This document shows positions 32,977-44,590 of a stretch of DNA of 64,000 nt, one piece after another. The notes beneath the pieces were generated by a model. That model made no database searches, was not told the origin of the DNA, and worked only from the letters and a program-made list of their open reading frames with translations. The stretch lies in contig CM043954.1 of the NCBI GenBank assembly GCA_014529385.2, positions 98,044,747 through 98,108,746 on the forward strand, written 5' to 3'. The stretch is from Adiantum capillus-veneris. Lineage: Eukaryota; Streptophyta; Polypodiopsida; Polypodiales; Pteridaceae. The stretch's first letter is position 1; every line of letters starts with the position of its first letter. The translations under genes and the position numbers were made by a program.

Positions 32977-33276
32977 TCAGCAATTACAAAGATTTGCGAC
33001 AAAATACAATTGCCTTGGGCCGACAACAGAGCCAATTGGGTCATAAGAGTCCAATCTTCTCAACCACAATGGATCAAATAGAATTTTGTTTAGCAACATG
33101 GCATTGCAGTGTTGCGCATCATTCTCACAGAGATCAAGAGTGGTAGAATCAACAATGGACTGGTGAGCAGAGATAGAACCATAGTCGAGCAAGTAGACAT
33201 GGTCATGGGTGGTAATGGCCAAACATAAAAATAAAAGCGAAAGGATTGATGTGACATTTGTAACAGACTTGGACAC
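32977..33276 (-). other. Uncharacterised open frame at gypsy insertion site
   Basis: The minus frame includes ITTHDHVYLLDYGSISAHQ and LLNKILFDPLWLRRLDSYD and stops at 32977. Composition looks coding, but no family is recognised. Its first residues lie in the gypsy LTR, so only bases up to 33258 belong to the pre-insertion locus. It may be a broken exon or chance. Confidence 0.2.
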
Positions 33277-33768
33277 TCCAAGTCAAGAATCAACCGCGAC
33301 AGCACCAAATAACCACTTCAAAACAATTCACAGATCACAATAGATTTGCACTGGCCTGGCGGAGTTCCGTCCCTAGAGATATTGGCCCCAAAGACTGGCG
33401 CCCCTTTCGGTATTTCTTTTTGTATTAATCAATCATCAAAGTACAAGATAGCGGTTAGGGTTTCACTCTCAGACTCTGCGTCCAGATGCTCTGAGAAGTG
33501 AGGCCCTCACCACTAATTTAAAGGTTACAAGGGATGCCCAAAAGCAGAGCCCCAAAAGCTTTTAAAATAAAAAGCATCAGTTCTCTCTCTCTTAGAGAGT
33601 CTTTTTCTCTTTTTTTTATAAAAAAAAGTAAAATTCGCGTCGCTCATCATTTTCCCAAAAAAAAAAAAAAGCCTCTGCGATTTTCCGAAAATCAGGGTTT
33701 TTGGCAAAAATTAGGGTTTGCAAGAATTTTAGGGTTTCTGATGTCCGCCACGTCATCACTTTGTGACA
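33259..33768 (-). repeat. 3' LTR of gypsy element
   Basis: On the minus strand it starts TGTCACAAAGTG and ends GTCTGTTACA; 510 bp. It differs from the 5' copy by roughly twenty substitutions and small indels. Confidence 0.88.
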
Positions 33769-33781
33769 TACCCCCCTCTTG
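33769..33781 (-). other. Polypurine tract
   Basis: The minus strand reads CAAGAGGGGGGTA directly before the 3' LTR. Confidence 0.7.
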
Positions 33782-33910
33782 AAAGCATTGTAATCGACCG
33801 CGATTACGCCTGCAAAACCGACAAAAGCCATAAACCTTCTTAGCAGACACTGACTGTTAGTACCTACGTACTAGGAACACACATCTAGCACATGTACAAA
33901 ATCGACAGTC

Positions 33911-33950
33911 ACATCACACGACATCACAAGACATCACAGGACATCACATG
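33911..33950. repeat. 10-bp tandem repeat ACATCACANG
   Basis: Four exact-period copies, with two bases varying, in the gypsy 3' non-coding part. Confidence 0.9.
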
Positions 33951-34399
33951 ACATTCAACATTCATTCGGATCTTAGACCATGATTTATCGGCAATGTAGC
34001 TAGCAATCACATCTAGGTCCAATCGGGACCTCATCGATGTCCGATTGACTAACCCCTATTGCAACCATGTCTATTCGAGATCAATCAGACCAAAATGCTG
34101 CAGTCATTTCGTCTATCAGTTCCTGCACTCACAAGAAGTCGAGAACAAATCAGTATCGTAATCAGGAATTCCATTTCATAAAGTCATCCAGCAGAATACT
34201 GTCAGCTCTCAGTATCCCTCAAGCTCAAAGAGACATCAGTGACTTTAGTATCAAAATCAAGGCATCTGTTGACAAAGGAGCAGAGTAACTCCCCTCTTGT
34301 GCATCCCACTGCACCAGATCTTCGGCCAAGCTGAGTTTCTGGGTTCCGTTTGGAGTAGACTATGCTAAACCAAAACATCGAGGTAAAGTTTCACAATCC

Positions 34400-34607
34400 G
34401 AGGAGTATCTGCTAGGTCCTCCTCCTCCATCCACTTCGCATCAAATGCAGGAAAGTTCTTGAATTTAACCAAGAACCGCCTTCGGACTTTACCTTTCTTC
34501 GTATCCGTATGTGCCAAAATCTATTCAAGAACAAGGGTCTCCTCGTTTTCTTCCACTGCGGGTTGCTCATCAGGCTCCCCATCATCAGGCACATCACCCG
34601 TAACAGG
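34400..34607 (-). pseudogene. Gypsy integrase C-terminal (chromodomain-like) part, cut off by copia
   Basis: The minus strand reads KVRRRFLVKFKNFPAFDAKW followed by MEEEDL, a chromodomain-like tail. A TAG lies at about 34520. It continues the integrase reading frame region that ends at 39294 on the other side of the copia insertion. Confidence 0.65.
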
Positions 34608-34834
34608 TGTTACCATATACATGTAGTAGTGATATGTGTGAACGCACTAGGACCGCCGGGGCATTTTTTTCCTCTTTAGGAGGTTTTTTCCCCTGTGCAT
34701 TGTATATACGCCCATCACTCTAGGGCTAATAATCTTTCCATTGCACACTAAGTAATACACTCTCGATTGTGTGCCTTGAGCTTCCTTCGTCTTCTCCAAG
34801 CTGTGTGTGTTTCTCTGCAACCCTAATTCCAACA
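34608..34834 (+). repeat. Copia 5' LTR
   Basis: 227 bp, TG...CA; contains the TATATACG and CACTCTAGGGCTA phrases shared with the 3' LTR. Confidence 0.93.
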
Positions 34835-34836
34835 AT

Positions 34837-34848
34837 TGGTATCAGAGC
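34837..34848 (+). other. Copia primer-binding site
   Basis: TGGTATCAGAGC, complementary to the 3' end of initiator tRNA-Met by family knowledge, two bases after the LTR. Confidence 0.9.
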
Positions 34849-35196
34849 AGGTCACGTCCTCCCGGGCTTAGTCGCCAACTGCTCCAGCACACGCATGCTC
34901 ACTTTCTCCGATTTCAGTGAGCTTTGGCGAGCGGTCGCAGGTCGACAAAAATTTTGGGAAAGCTCAAATTCGCAGGTCTGCTCAGAATTTTGATTTGGAC
35001 TCATTTCGGCCTCCGTTTCCACAACAGGAAGTACTGCACAGGCTATTTCGTCATTTTGTGCAAAATTTTTGTCAGTGCCGTTTTCTGTATAACAGGTGCC
35101 TTATAGTCTTCTAGGGTTTGTGCTATATAGCACAGGTTGTTCCCGCTCCGTTTCTCCTATTTTCGGGCAGTTTTCACATCAGGTGCAGCATTTACC

Positions 35197-35955
35197 ATGG
35201 CTGACAACAACAACACAGATGTGTTCAAGATGTTTGCTGCTGAGGATAGGTTGGATGGGGACAACTACCCTATGTGGGCTTATATGATGCAACATGTTCT
35301 TGTGTCAAAGGGGGTCTGGAACATTGTGCAGGGCATTGATGTACGTCCTGATTCTGAGGATGTAGGAGATGTTGAGGATGTTGCAGGTCTTGCTGCAAGG
35401 ATTGCAACTGTTAGAGTTGTTTTGCCTACGGCAGAACAAGCTCGTTGGGATGTTAAGGATGCGCAGGCTCATGCATTGATTGCGTTGTCTGTGAAGCGCA
35501 CCATTGTTCCTCACATCCGTTCTGCAAAATCTGCAAAACAGGCTTGGGATATTTTAGCAGGTCTTTATGCAAGCCGCAATGAGGCTAAAATTGCTTTGCT
35601 GCGTAAAGAGCTGGAGTCGAAGATTATGCATGAGGAAGATGATATGGACACTTTCCTTGCTAGTGTCAAGGATATCAATGAGCAGCTTATTTCTGCAGGT
35701 GAAGTCATTTCAGACAGTTCCCTTGTGCAGACGGTTCTTGATGCCTTACCAGATTCCTACCAGACATTTGCTAGTACTTGGAGACTGATGACCCAAGGAA
35801 ATCCTGAAGTTGTCAAGTTTGATGCATTATACACATTGCTGTTGCAAGAGTCACTTTCTAGAAAAAACAGGACTAGGCAGCGTGCAGTCGAACAGGCCTT
35901 TATTGCTTCTCAAAGAAAGGGTGGTAACAGTAATGCAGCCACTTCTTATTGCTAA
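35197..35955 (+). pseudogene. Copia gag (UBN2-type), C-terminally truncated
   Basis: Starts MADNNNTDVFKMFAAEDRLD at 35197. The copia gag features LDGDNYPMWAYMM, AHALIALSVKRTIVPHIRSA, AWDILAGLYASRNEAKIALL and DALPDSYQTF follow in order. After RAVEQAFIASQRKGGNS the frame reaches a stop at 35955. The expected CCHC knuckle and following linker are absent, replaced by the protease end of pol in another frame. The upstream in-frame extension to 35137 lies in leader sequence, so the ATG at 35197 is preferred. Confidence 0.8.
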
Positions 35956-38900
35956 TGGCAGTTCCTTCACACTTGTTGATGCACTTTATGTACCTGGGAT
36001 CAAGAAGAATCTCTTATTTGTATCCGCACTTGCTAGACTTGGACTTTTAGTCAAATTTGTGGATGACAGATGTACAGTTCATGATCTCAGTTTTGGTGAT
36101 GAAATTGTTGCATCTGGGCTTCTGTGCCGTGGGCTATATAAGCTCACTTTGTATGACAAGTGTGGACAAAATTTTGCAAATGCTGTTGCAGATTCAAGGG
36201 CTATTTCAGATGCAAAACTTTGGCATGCACGTTTTGGTCATCTGAATTTTACCAGTTTGTTGCGTTTACAGAAATCTGATATGGTTGCTTCTTTGCCACC
36301 TCTTGAAGCACCTGTCAAACATGTTTGTGAAGGCTATATTTTGGGTAAGATGCAGCGTTCTAAGTTTCCAAAAGATGGTTCAATTCGGGCCACATGCAGG
36401 TTGCAGCTTGTGCATAGTGATGTTTGTGGGCCCATGCAAACTCTGTCCTTGGGCAATTACCTGTACTTCGTGACTTTCATTGATGATTACTCCAGGCATG
36501 CATGGGTATTTCCGCTTAAAGCGAAGTCCAAAGTTTTTATATGCTTCAAACAATTTCTGGCTATGGCTGAAAATGTCTCGAAATGTACTATGGACACCCT
36601 CCGTTCCGATCGAGGGGGGGAGTATATGTCTCATGAATTTAATGCATTTCTGGCTAGTCGTGGGATAAAACACCAATGTACAGTGCCTTATACACCTCAG
36701 CAAAATGGTGTTGCTGAGAGGAAAAACAAGTCACTAACAGAAATGGCACGATGTATGGTCAAAAGTCAAGCTTTACCGCATTCTTTTTGGCTTGAGGCCA
36801 TCATGTGTGCCACTTATGTACTTAACAGGTGTCCTACGAAAGCTTTGCAGTCTATTACTCCATATGAAGCATGGCATGATAGAAAGCCTTTTATTGAGCA
36901 CAAGCGTGTTTTTGGCTGTTTGGCATATGCTTTGGTGCCACAAGTGCAGCACAGAAAATTGGATGATAAGGCTGTCAAATGTATTTTTGTTGGTTATAGT
37001 ACTGAAAGCAAAGGTTACAGGTTGTATCATCCGCAAACAAAACGTATTCTGGTTTCTCGGGATGTAGTGTTAGTGGAAGATTCTGATCAGCCCTTGCTGT
37101 CATGTACTAGGGACAGTAATGTAAGCTCACAGGACATTTATGACACTTTGTTGCGTCTTTTCAGTGGTGGAAATACGAATGTAAGTTCCAATGAGGCAAA
37201 TGTACAGCCTATGGGGGTTTCTGAAAATGTTTTAGATCAGCCTATTACTGATGTTGATGTACATGATGTACTTGATGAGGAAAGGGCTGAAAATGAGCAG
37301 GCTAGAGGTATGCCAAAATGGCTGGTGCACACTTTGCATGACAGTAAATTGGATGCACCTTTGTCTAGTCGTACTCGTTCAGGCTCTCGCCATGCATCTT
37401 ATACATCAGATTGTTATGCTTTGGCTGTGTCTAGTTTACATGATGTTGAGGAACCTCTGTCTTTTGATGAAGCACAGAAATCAGAAAATTGGATGGCTGC
37501 CATGCAATCAGAATATGATGCACTTATAGAAAATGACACATGGACTTTATGTGATTTGCCTCCTGGCAAAAAGGCCATTGGTACGAAGTGGGTATACAAG
37601 TTGAAACGCAAGCCGGATGGTGAGATCGATCGCCATAAGGCTCGACTTGTTGCAAAGGGATGCACAGCAAAAAGGCATAGATTATGAAGAAACTTTTGCT
37701 CCCACTTGTCGTATGACTACTGTACGTTTTCTATGTGCATTGACAGCTCATTTTAATTGGGATGTACATCAATCAGACATTGTTACTACTTTCGTGAATG
37801 GTGACATATTTGAGGAAGTTTATGTAACGCAGCCTCGCGGTTTTGTCATAAAAGGACAAGAGGACAAAGTGTGCAAATGTAACAAGGCTTTGTATGGGTT
37901 GAAGCAATCTCCTCGTCCTTGGTATGAGAAAGCTGACACTCATTTGGTCAAACAAGGCTTTCGTAACAGTCCAACAGAAAGCACATTGTATGTAAAGCGT
38001 GAGGGTGATGTATTTCTCATCGTGGTTCTTTATGTTGATGATTTGCTGATCACTGGACCACATGAGAGACATATTGTTGAATTCAAGGCTGATTTGAATG
38101 CTACTTTCAAGATGAAAGATTTGGGGCTGTTGCATCATTACTTGGGTATACAGTTTAAGCAGTGTGATGGTGGTATTGCCTTGTGTCAGAAAAGTTACAT
38201 AGAGATATTGCTATGTAAGTTTGGACTTGAGGATTGCAAACCTATTGCCACTCCCATGGAAACAGGTTTGAAGTTGAGTCTACATGATGCTGGCGATCCT
38301 GCTGATGTCACTCTTTACCAAACTACTGTTGGCTGCCTCATTTATGTATGCAACACGAGGTTGGATATTCAGTTTGCAGTCTCACAGGTCAGCAGATTTA
38401 TGCATAGCCCAGGGTCTAAGCATTGGCAGGCTGTCAAGAGGATTTTCCGCTACCTTAGTGGCACTTTACATCTTGGCTTGTTTTATCCCAAGGGGGGATC
38501 ATTGCCGCCAGACTTACATGCTTTTTCGGACTCAGATTGGGCTGGTTGTTTTGACACGCGAGTGTCCACAAGTGGTTTTTGTTTCATGCTTGGCAGTTCA
38601 TGTATATCATGGTTGAGCAAGAAGCAACCTACTGCGGCCACTTCGAGTTGTGAGGCTGAGTACAGGGCAGTCTTCACAGATACGGTTGAGTGTGTATGGC
38701 TCAGACGCCTTATGGCTGATTTGGGTGTTGGACAGGACACTGCCAACACTATCTACACTGACAGTCAGAGCGCATTGGCAGTTGCGAGGAACCCAGTTTT
38801 TCATGCTCGCACAAAGCACATTGAGGTGCATTACCACTATGTCAGGGAGAGGCTCTCAGCAAAAGAGACCAGCTTGGCTTATGTGCCAACACAGGACAAC

Positions 38901-38987
38901 CTTGCAGATCTTTTCACAAAGGCATTGTCTCGTGAGAAGCTTGAAGCTTTCCGCAAAGCTTTGGTCTTACTCCCCTTTGTGGACTGA
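35937..38987 (+). pseudogene. Copia pol: integrase, RT, RNase H, with deletion and frameshift
   Basis: The frame opens in the protease end (ANGSSFTLVDALYVPGIKKN); the DSGA active site is missing. Integrase follows: the zinc finger LWHARFGHLN...HVCEGY has Tyr where the last Cys (CEGC) is expected, and the core shows HSDVCG, LRSDRGGEY and NGVAERKN (D, D, E). RT starts near 37470 (WMAAMQSEYDAL) and is shifted at about 37660 within an ARLVAKG segment by an apparent 2-base loss in a CA run. It continues in the next frame with YVDD at about 38032. RNase H follows (SDSDWAGC, SCEAEYRA) to the stop at 38987. Confidence 0.85.
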
Positions 38988-39062
38988 TCCTGTCCTCAGG
39001 GCATGGCACTTTCCTTTACTCATGTGCCAGCTCTCGTTCACCGCATCACTCCTGGGGGGATT

Positions 39063-39288
39063 TGTTACCATATACATGTGGTAGTGATGTGTGTGAACAC
39101 ACTAGGACCGCCGGGGCATTTTTTCCCTCTTTAGGAGGTTTTTTCCCCGTGCATTGTATATACGCCCATCACTCTAGGGCTATCTATCTTTCCATTGCAC
39201 ACTAAGTAATACACTCTCGATTGTGTGCCTTGAGCTTCCTTCGTCTTCTCCAAGCTGTGTGTGTTTCTCTGCAACCCTAATTCCAACA
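39063..39288 (+). repeat. Copia 3' LTR
   Basis: 226 bp, TGTTACC...CCAACA; followed by the ACAGG target duplicate. Confidence 0.93.
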
Positions 39289-39293
39289 ACAGG

Positions 39294-40652
39294 GTTCAAG
39301 AGACTCACATGCAATGCATTGTGAATCCTCCAAGTATCTGGCAGTTTCAATCGAAAGGAGACATCATTTATCTTTTCAGTTATCTGGAAAGGTCGTAGTA
39401 TCGCATACTAAGCTTTGGAAAAAGCCTCTCCTTTCCCTTTTTCTTTCTTAGGCGTGCCTTCTCAAAAGTAAGAGCACCCAATCATCCTCCTTCAATTTCA
39501 AGTTGCGACGATGGCGATCCGCTGCCTTTTTCTCTCGTTCTTGAGACTCTGCAAAGTCTCGCGAACCTTGGCAAAAGCCGTATCCAAATCTCGCGAATAT
39601 TCATCCGCTTCAAATATCTAATCTTTCGTGCTCAGGAAGGATGGAACCTTCGCAGCACTTTCAACAATCTCACATGGCGTCTTCCCCGTGGAAGAGTGTA
39701 TCGTGTTATTGTAGGCAAATTCCACCAAAGGTAAGTTCTTTTCCCATTGAGTCTTCTGATCCGAGATACAAGACTTCAATAAATCTAAAATCACTGAATT
39801 GGCAATCTCAAATTGCCCGTCAGTCTGCAAGTGGAACGATGACGAGAACTGCAACTGCGTGCCAATGTTCTCCCAAATTGCCTTCCAAAACAGACTCATA
39901 AATCTGGGGTCTCTGTCGGAGACAATCGTCTCAGACGTGCCATGTAATCGGAAAATCATCGTGATCATTCTGTGTTCTCGGGAGATCAAAAATGAAATCC
40001 ATTTCAATACTTTTCCAGGGGTGGGTGGGTATGGGTAAAGGCTGTAACAATCCCTGTGCCTTATGCCTGTCAAACTTGACCTTCTGGCATACCAAGCAAC
40101 TACGCACAACTCTTCCACATCCTTTTTGAGTCTCGGCCCAAAGAAGTATCTCTCTACCCCCTTCATGGTGGTAGCAATGCCGCGGTGACCCGTAAAAGGT
40201 GGACAGTGGCATTCAGTCATAACCTTATCCCTCAACGGCTGTGTAACACACAACATAGTCTTTCGCATCAAGTAGCCTTCCCGAAGGGAGTATCGAGCTA
40301 CTGTCTCGCCATCCCGTATCCGTGTGAAAATATTTGCAAAATCTGTATCTGTGGCATACTGATCGACCATATCCTCGAAGCTCCTATAATGTATCGCGGA
40401 AACAACCAGAACCAACGGTTTCCGAGACAAAGCATCTGCCACCACATTCTTCTGTCCCTGCACATGTACAATCTGGAAGTGGAACTGTGACAAGATGTTC
40501 GCCCACCGCATCTGCTTTTCCGAAAGCTGCTTCTGTGACAAGAAGTAGCGCAAACTCTGATAGTCTGTAAAGACAGTAAAATCCGCTCTGAGTAGGTAAT
40601 GCCGCCACTGAGTAAGAGCATGGATAACCGCCAAAAGCTCTTTCTCATAGAT
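39294..40652 (-). pseudogene. Gypsy RNase H and integrase region
   Basis: Minus strand: RNase H end IYEKELLAVIHALTQWRHYL (after a TAG at about 40650) to VVADALSRK. Then come the integrase zinc-finger part HCPPFTGHRGIATTMKGVE, a frame change to RSCLVCQKVKFDRHKAQGLL and MDFIFDLPRTQ. A short gap in the core leads to MIFRLHGTSETIVSDRDPRF, DGQFEIANS and AYNNTIHSSTGKTP. The IPCR-to-RLHG stretch between the first and second catalytic Asp is shortened. After 39620 several stops precede the RIHNAFHVSL segment, which ends at the copia insertion. Confidence 0.8.
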
Positions 40653-41704
40653 CTATGTTGTCATCTCCGGCCTAGAGAACAAACGGCTCTCGTAAGCTAT
40701 GACATAGCCTTCTTGCATCAAGACCGCACCCAGACTACAACCACAAGCATCACAATATACTTCAAATGACTTCTGCAAGTCCGGCAAAGTCAAAATAGGT
40801 CCCGTAGTCAATTTCTCTTTTAGTGTCCGAAAGGCAGTCACCTCTGTGGGTCCCCACGAAAAAGGTAATCCTTTCTGAGTCAAGGTATGCAAAGGGGAAG
40901 CAACCTCTGCAAACTTTCGTATGAACCGCCTGTAGTACGAACACAATCCCAAGAAGCTTCTAACTTCATGGACATTCCTCAAATCGGGCCAATCACGAAT
41001 AGTCTCTATCTTGGCCGGGTCCATTTGCACTCCTGCTGCTGACACAATGTGTCCCAAAAAAATGTATCTCTGGTAGGAAAAATCACTTTTCTTTGCATTA
41101 ATCACTAACATGTGATCTCGTAATGCCTGAAAGATTTGAAGCAGATGATCTGTGTGTTCTGCCTCATTCTTGGAGAAAACAATGATGTCGTCAAAGAAAG
41201 TGCCAACAAATAGCCTGTACTCTCGAGAAATCCTGTCCATCATCTGGTTAAATGTCGCAGGAGCATTGGTTAAGCCAAAAGGCATCACCAAAAACTCAAA
41301 TAACCCAAAAGTCGTCCGAATAGTTGTCTTGTAGACATCTCCTGGCGCTATCCTGATCTGATGATATCACTCTTCAAGTCAATCCTGCTAAAGCATGAGG
41401 ATCCCTGTAACTTGTCGAGTATATCATCGATCCTAGGAATCGGAAATCTGTTCTTGATGGTGATTTCGTTGAGAGTGCTATAATCGATGCACATTCTCCA
41501 AGATCCGTCTTTCTTCAAAACCAACAACACTGGAGAGCAATACGGTGAAGTACTAGGCTGGACAAGACCCTTTTCCAAGAGGTCTTTCACTGGGTTCATA
41601 ATCTTTTCATTCTGTACTCGGCTCACACGGTAAGGTGGCCGATTCGGTGGCGTGCTTCCAAGTATCCGATCAATGGTTTGATCTTCGGGCCCTCTGAAAA
41701 GCAA
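40653..41704 (-). pseudogene. Gypsy reverse transcriptase and early RNase H
   Basis: Minus strand 41704-41348: [60 protein letters not shown] and [10 protein letters not shown] frame change at about 41345 follows, then VMPFGLTNAPATFNQMMDRI and the catalytic FFDDIIVFSKNEAEH (about 41205). The connection part FLGLCSYYRRFIRKF and RNase H start EVYCDACGCSLGAVLMQEGY follow, ending at a TAG near 40650. Confidence 0.85.
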
Positions 41705-42604
41705 TCGGCATGAGTGTGGAAAAAAATCTTGGCGTTCTTTTGATCAGGTCAAAACATATTCAACCTTTATCCATCGTTCAGTTCTCTTCCAAAAGAATGA
41801 GTAAGAAACTGAAGTTCATCAAGTACAATCTCTAAGCCCTTCATTTATCAAAGTCGCTTTCTTCGATTCATTAATTAATTAGAAACGAAGATTCGTTGAA
41901 GACACTAGTGTTAAAGCAAAACAACCTCCTTTGCTCTTGTTCCCATGCATCCTCATCTCTTGCAGCCCTGGTTCAATCTGCTTCAATGGCACCGACGCAC
42001 ACCGTCCCGTTCCTGTCGTAGGTGGTCGCCTTGCCCTACATGCTCAATTGTATGCTCGAGGATACTAACCAGGCGACAGGGTGCCCGCATCATGAGAGAG
42101 AGAGAGAGAGAGATTGCAACCACCGCACATGGTGACACATTGCAGGCACCGCTAGAAGGAGCAATGAAGCCACACCGCGAGCTGGCCATTATACAGCAGA
42201 CAAACGAACGAGAGAGAGAGCTGCTTCGATTGCTACCTGTGCCTCATGACGTCGTCTTACTCTCCCTTGCTTGCCATTAGCAACATGCGCCAAACCCGTC
42301 CACAACTACTTTTCGACCATTGCTCTGTTTTCCCTATTTGCGAGTTGCCCACCCAAGTGTGTCTACATACAAACGTGAAACCCTTCTGCGTGGCTCCATC
42401 CATGGCTCACAGCTGGGGCTCAACCGCCAGGATCTCGTGATTTTCTTTGCGCTCGAAAAAGATCTTCCTCATTCTAGCGTTCGAGCAAACAGAAAATCTC
42501 TTTTTTCCCTCTCTCTATCTCCACCACGTAACACCCCCCTCCCCCTTCCTTTTTATCCAAACTCTTGCCCAAGCATCTTTGCTGATTCCTACAAAAAGAA
42601 ATGA
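41705..42604. other. Unassigned insertion-like stretch between gypsy protease and RT
   Basis: The expected protease-RT linker is not seen here. The sequence has GA runs (42092-42113) and no retroviral motifs, so it may be a small foreign insertion of unknown type. Open frames across it have no family likeness. Confidence 0.35.
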
Positions 42605-42905
42605 AGAAATCGTTTCGGCCCGGTAGTCAACCACGGCGTAGTTCTTGTGGTACCAAGGGATCCCGAGTAGAACGTCACTCGCGTGCCCTGAACACCCCTA
42701 TCATTGCAAACAAAGCTTGCCAATGCTCGGTGTAATGGCAACATCCCATCCGGGTGCCAGTCGAACTACCTCCGCCTATGGCGTCAGTCTGTCAGGCGTA
42801 ATTCCAAATCGAGCCGCCAATTCCAAGTGAAAAGAAGTTGGCCTTGGCTCCTTCAAAAGAGCTTCCTGATCCTTCACTTTGCCCCAAAAGCGGCAAAGTT
42901 TGTAC
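42605..42905 (-). pseudogene. Gypsy aspartic protease remnant
   Basis: The minus strand reads SFHLELAARFGITPDRL followed by a stop, later GKLCLQ, and SDVLLGIPWYHKNYAVVDYR, the typical end of a gypsy protease. The active-site D-[ST]-G-A position before SFHLE reads KEPR instead, so it is inactive. Confidence 0.6.
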
Positions 42906-44520
42906 TTTCATTCATTAGATTCGGTGCAGGTCCCACGCCATGTGGTAACAGTTCTGCTTCTCTATCTGCCTTTTCTGCCACATTCCTCAGCTGCTCTCGA
43001 ACTCTCAGACCTATCGTCGTCTTTATCATTCTATTCTTTCTGTGCCTTTTTAGGACACTTCGCGGAGATATGTCCATGTTCCCCGCATCCAAAGCACTTC
43101 CCCTCTCTGATGAAGCTAGCTCTCTCCTCAAGAGTAAGCTTGGGTCGTGCATCCTTTTCTCTGGGTTGCTCTTTTTCTTTCTACTTTCATTCCCATAAGT
43201 CTGTTCGGCTCGTTGTGTCATGGCCTTATCTGTGGGGTAGGTCAGACTGCCAGAGTGAATGGCAAAGCCCCGCTTCGCATGACTCATCAACTCCTGAATA
43301 GAAGCTGACTTCTGTTCCAAGCAGTGATCTCGGATCTCTGTAGGTAGACCCAAGGTAAACCGCTCAATCTGTTCTCTGAACGAGATCTTCTTGAATGAAG
43401 AGGCGGGTAGAAAAGAGTTCCAGAATCTTTCACAGTAAAAATTCACTGTATCGCTCTTGGTCATCCGGAGATGGTTCCAAGCAGCTCGTATATCTCACTC
43501 AAACTCTTGAGTCAACCAAGAAGAAATAAAAAGCCTCTTGAATTTCAGCCATGTAACTGGCACAGTCTTGCTTAATAGAAGCGTGGACCACCAAGTGCGA
43601 GGATTCCCCTTAAAATAAGAGGCAGCTCTCCAAATCTTGGAGTGCTCGGAATAGCGTCCTCCCGCGAAAGCGATGTCAAACTGTTGTATAAAAGACAAAG
43701 CCTTCGAAGCATCTGAGTATCCTGAGAAAGTATCAAACTTGATCGAGTGGCCACCTTCCTTAAACTCTCGGACTTTCTAGCTTTTATCTTCGAGAAAGTC
43801 ATACTGGTTGGCTTTGTAAAAATTCTTCTTGTTTGCATAAAACTTTCCGTCATCGGAATCTGAGCTGTCTGTAGACGAGTCCTCAGTAGAACTGTTAGTC
43901 TTTGGGCGAGATGTAGCCTTCTTCTTGCCCTTTCCGAAGCTTTGTTTCTTGCTTCGCTTTTTACCTTTTCTGTTTTCTTCACTCGAATCTGAAGAGCTAG
44001 AAGAACTGTCAAAAGAAGAAGAAGAAGAAGAACTGGGTACTCCTTCAAATCGAACACGCTCCTTCTCTTTCTTTGCCTTGTCAACTATCGACCGACGACC
44101 CAAATATCCCGGGAAGTCAGTACCTTTCTTCTGCTTTTTGCCGTGTTTTTTGTCTTTCTTTTGCACGTCGAAAAGCTGAGCAATCCGTGCATCAACCACG
44201 TTCTCCAGTTCCTTCTCCGTATATTTCTTGGAGGCAGAAGATTTCTTGAGAGCGGGTTTCGGGAGTGGTGTTGTGGTTCTCTGCCACTCCGTCTGTACCT
44301 CTTCCAAAGAGGTATGGTTCATATATTTTGCCATCTTCGGGACCTTGGCAAAATTGAGCATCATCTTTGTTGCATTGCCAATCAATTGACGATGCTCCAT
44401 CTCTCTTTGCTCCGCCTGAGTAGGCCGAGGCGGGCCATACTCTCTGTCTGAATCTTCGTTGTGATCCCAGCCCGCATCTCCAGATGTAGAGGGAGTCGAC
44501 TGATCATTGCCTAAAGCCAT
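42906..44520 (-). pseudogene. Gypsy gag
   Basis: Starts MALGNDQSTPSTSGDAG at 44520. There is a Lys-rich part (KKDKKHGKKQKKG), Ser/Asp tracts, and then TAG at 43777-43779 (after FLEDKS). The same frame continues (FDTFSGYSDASKALSFIQQF, RTWWSTLLLSK, LKFKRLFISSWL) to 43495. After a further break come DTVNFYCERFWNSFLPASSF and IERFTLGLPTEIRDHCLEQK. The CCHC knuckle CFGCGEHGHISAKC lies at about 43095-43055 in a neighbouring frame. At least one stop and two frame changes make it non-functional. Confidence 0.85.
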
Positions 44521-44578
44521 AGGTGCCGCGGAAAAAAAATTCGGGGATCGGATTTCCCGTAGAAGAGAAATCGGCCGT

Positions 44579-44590
44579 GCTCTGATACCA
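44579..44590 (-). other. Gypsy primer-binding site
   Basis: The minus strand reads TGGTATCAGAGC immediately after the 5' LTR. Confidence 0.88.

Larger units (their letters stand above)
34608..39288 (+). mobile_element. Ty1/copia retrotransposon nested in gypsy
   Basis: LTRs 34608-34834 and 39063-39288 (about 97 percent alike by eye, roughly seven differences) start TGTTACC and end CCAACA. ACAGG on both sides (34603-34607, 39289-39293) is a perfect 5-bp target duplication. The PBS TGGTATCAGAGC lies at 34837-34848, and a polypurine run (CCTGGGGGGA) at 39051-39060 precedes the 3' LTR. The internal region encodes gag, then integrase, RT and RNase H in copia order. An internal deletion removes the gag zinc knuckle and protease active site, and a frameshift lies in RT, so this copy is non-autonomous. 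Confidence 0.93.

Noticed and set aside
33911-33950. Regular 10-bp repeat as a CRISPR-like array
   Set aside because: Simple tandem repeat without spacers, in a plant retrotransposon.
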